A stretch of 33,924 bases of DNA from assembly GCF_028288465.1 (NCBI RefSeq), contig NZ_JAQBNR010000017.1:1-33924 (forward strand), given 5' to 3'. The DNA comes from Ferruginibacter sp. (GTDB taxonomy: Bacteria > Bacteroidota > Bacteroidia > Chitinophagales > Chitinophagaceae). Under the pieces are notes generated by a model. That model was not told where the DNA came from. It was given only the letters and a program-made list of their open reading frames with translations, and did not search any database. The position numbers and the translations under genes are program-made. Shown piece by piece: positions 33,658-33,924 of this stretch; the first letter of the stretch is position 1; each line of letters starts with the position of its first letter.

Positions 33658-33696
33658 GTCTCTTTTTTGAAAAACAACGGATAAAATCTAATAATA

Positions 33697-33924
33697 ATGA
33701 AAAAAATAATTACTTCTGTTACACTTTTACTGGCTGGTATTATAACGATATATGCCCAGCCAAAAGGCATGGGAAACAACGATCCCGAAGCAAAGAAAAT
33801 ACTGGATGCAGTTAGTGCAAAGTTTAAATCTTTCAAAGGCGTGGAGGCAAAATTTTCGCTGAATATTGAAAATGCTGCTGGCAAAAGTTTAGGAACAAAA
33901 AAAGGTATTGTGTATATGAAAGGC
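33697..33924 (+). CDS. LolA-like outer-membrane lipoprotein carrier, 3' truncated by window edge
   Basis: An open frame from ATG 33697 to the window end gives 76 residues. It starts with a signal peptide (MKKIITSVTLLLAGIITIYAQ, cleavage near YAQ) and continues DPEAKKILDAVSAKFKSFKGVEAKFSL and GTKKGIVYMKG, the pattern of LolA-type periplasmic lipoprotein carriers (first helix, then first beta strands of the half-barrel). Such proteins shuttle lipoproteins from the inner to the outer membrane. A very good promoter lies 40 bases upstream. The family call rests on the N-terminal third only. Confidence 0.75.
   Translation, partial: MKKIITSVTLLLAGIITIYAQPKGMGNNDPEAKKILDAVSAKFKSFKGVEAKFSLNIENAAGKSLGTKKGIVYMKG

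Noticed and set aside
33573..33815. 80-residue frame overlapping the lolA-like start
   Set aside because: It has no recognisable features and overlaps the strong promoter and signal-peptide frame of the lolA-like gene.

Overview
The window looks like a chromosomal segment of a Bacteroidota bacterium, probably of the Chitinophagaceae type; the family-level placement is inference. The AT-leaning genes mostly lack Shine-Dalgarno sequences. Several upstream regions carry the Bacteroidota promoter pattern (TTTG or TTG, about 18-20 bases, then TAnnTTTG). The protein set also fits: PAS-rich hybrid kinases, GH29 fucosidases, a DUF4407 protein, a LolA-like carrier and a eukaryote-type citrate synthase. 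I see no rRNA, tRNA, insertion sequence, phage gene or CRISPR array.

Region 1 (1-5903, + strand) is a signalling cluster. It holds the 3' part of a hybrid histidine kinase with a C-terminal HPt domain, a FIST-domain sensor protein, and a 1143-residue five-PAS hybrid kinase closely related to the first. A FIST gene 8 bases ahead of a PAS hybrid kinase resembles the NosP/NahK arrangement of nitric-oxide sensing, but this is inferred from family and context.

Region 2 (6335-14865, + strand) is an L-fucose utilisation cluster. Two exported GH29 alpha-L-fucosidases release fucose. A RhaM-type mutarotase, an SDR fucose dehydrogenase, a fuconolactonase, a UxaA-family dehydratase, an SDR 2-keto-3-deoxyfuconate dehydrogenase and a FAH-family hydrolase would then oxidise it to pyruvate and lactate without phosphorylation. 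The cluster ends at a strong terminator (14888-14919). No sugar transporter or regulator is present. Heptanucleotide repeats separate the first two genes.

Region 3 (14918-26010) is a second signalling locus. On the minus strand, in transcription order, are a single-domain response regulator, a giant 2190-residue kinase with about 15 PAS modules, and a REC-PAS-GAF-PAS-PAS HisKA_3-type kinase. A NarL/FixJ-type response regulator diverges from them. The 574-base gap between the divergent genes holds two mutually exclusive hairpins, one of terminator type.

Region 4 (26057-33924) is mostly housekeeping: guanine deaminase, a DUF985 cupin, hemL and citrate synthase on the minus strand, then pyrG on +, a DUF4407 membrane protein on -, and the 5' end of a lolA-like gene on +.

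The points most worth following up are the 15-PAS kinase locus and its attenuator-like leader, the complete but transporterless fucose operon with a fucose dehydrogenase lacking the SDR active-site lysine, the heptamer repeat element, and the FIST gene between two paralogous hybrid kinases.
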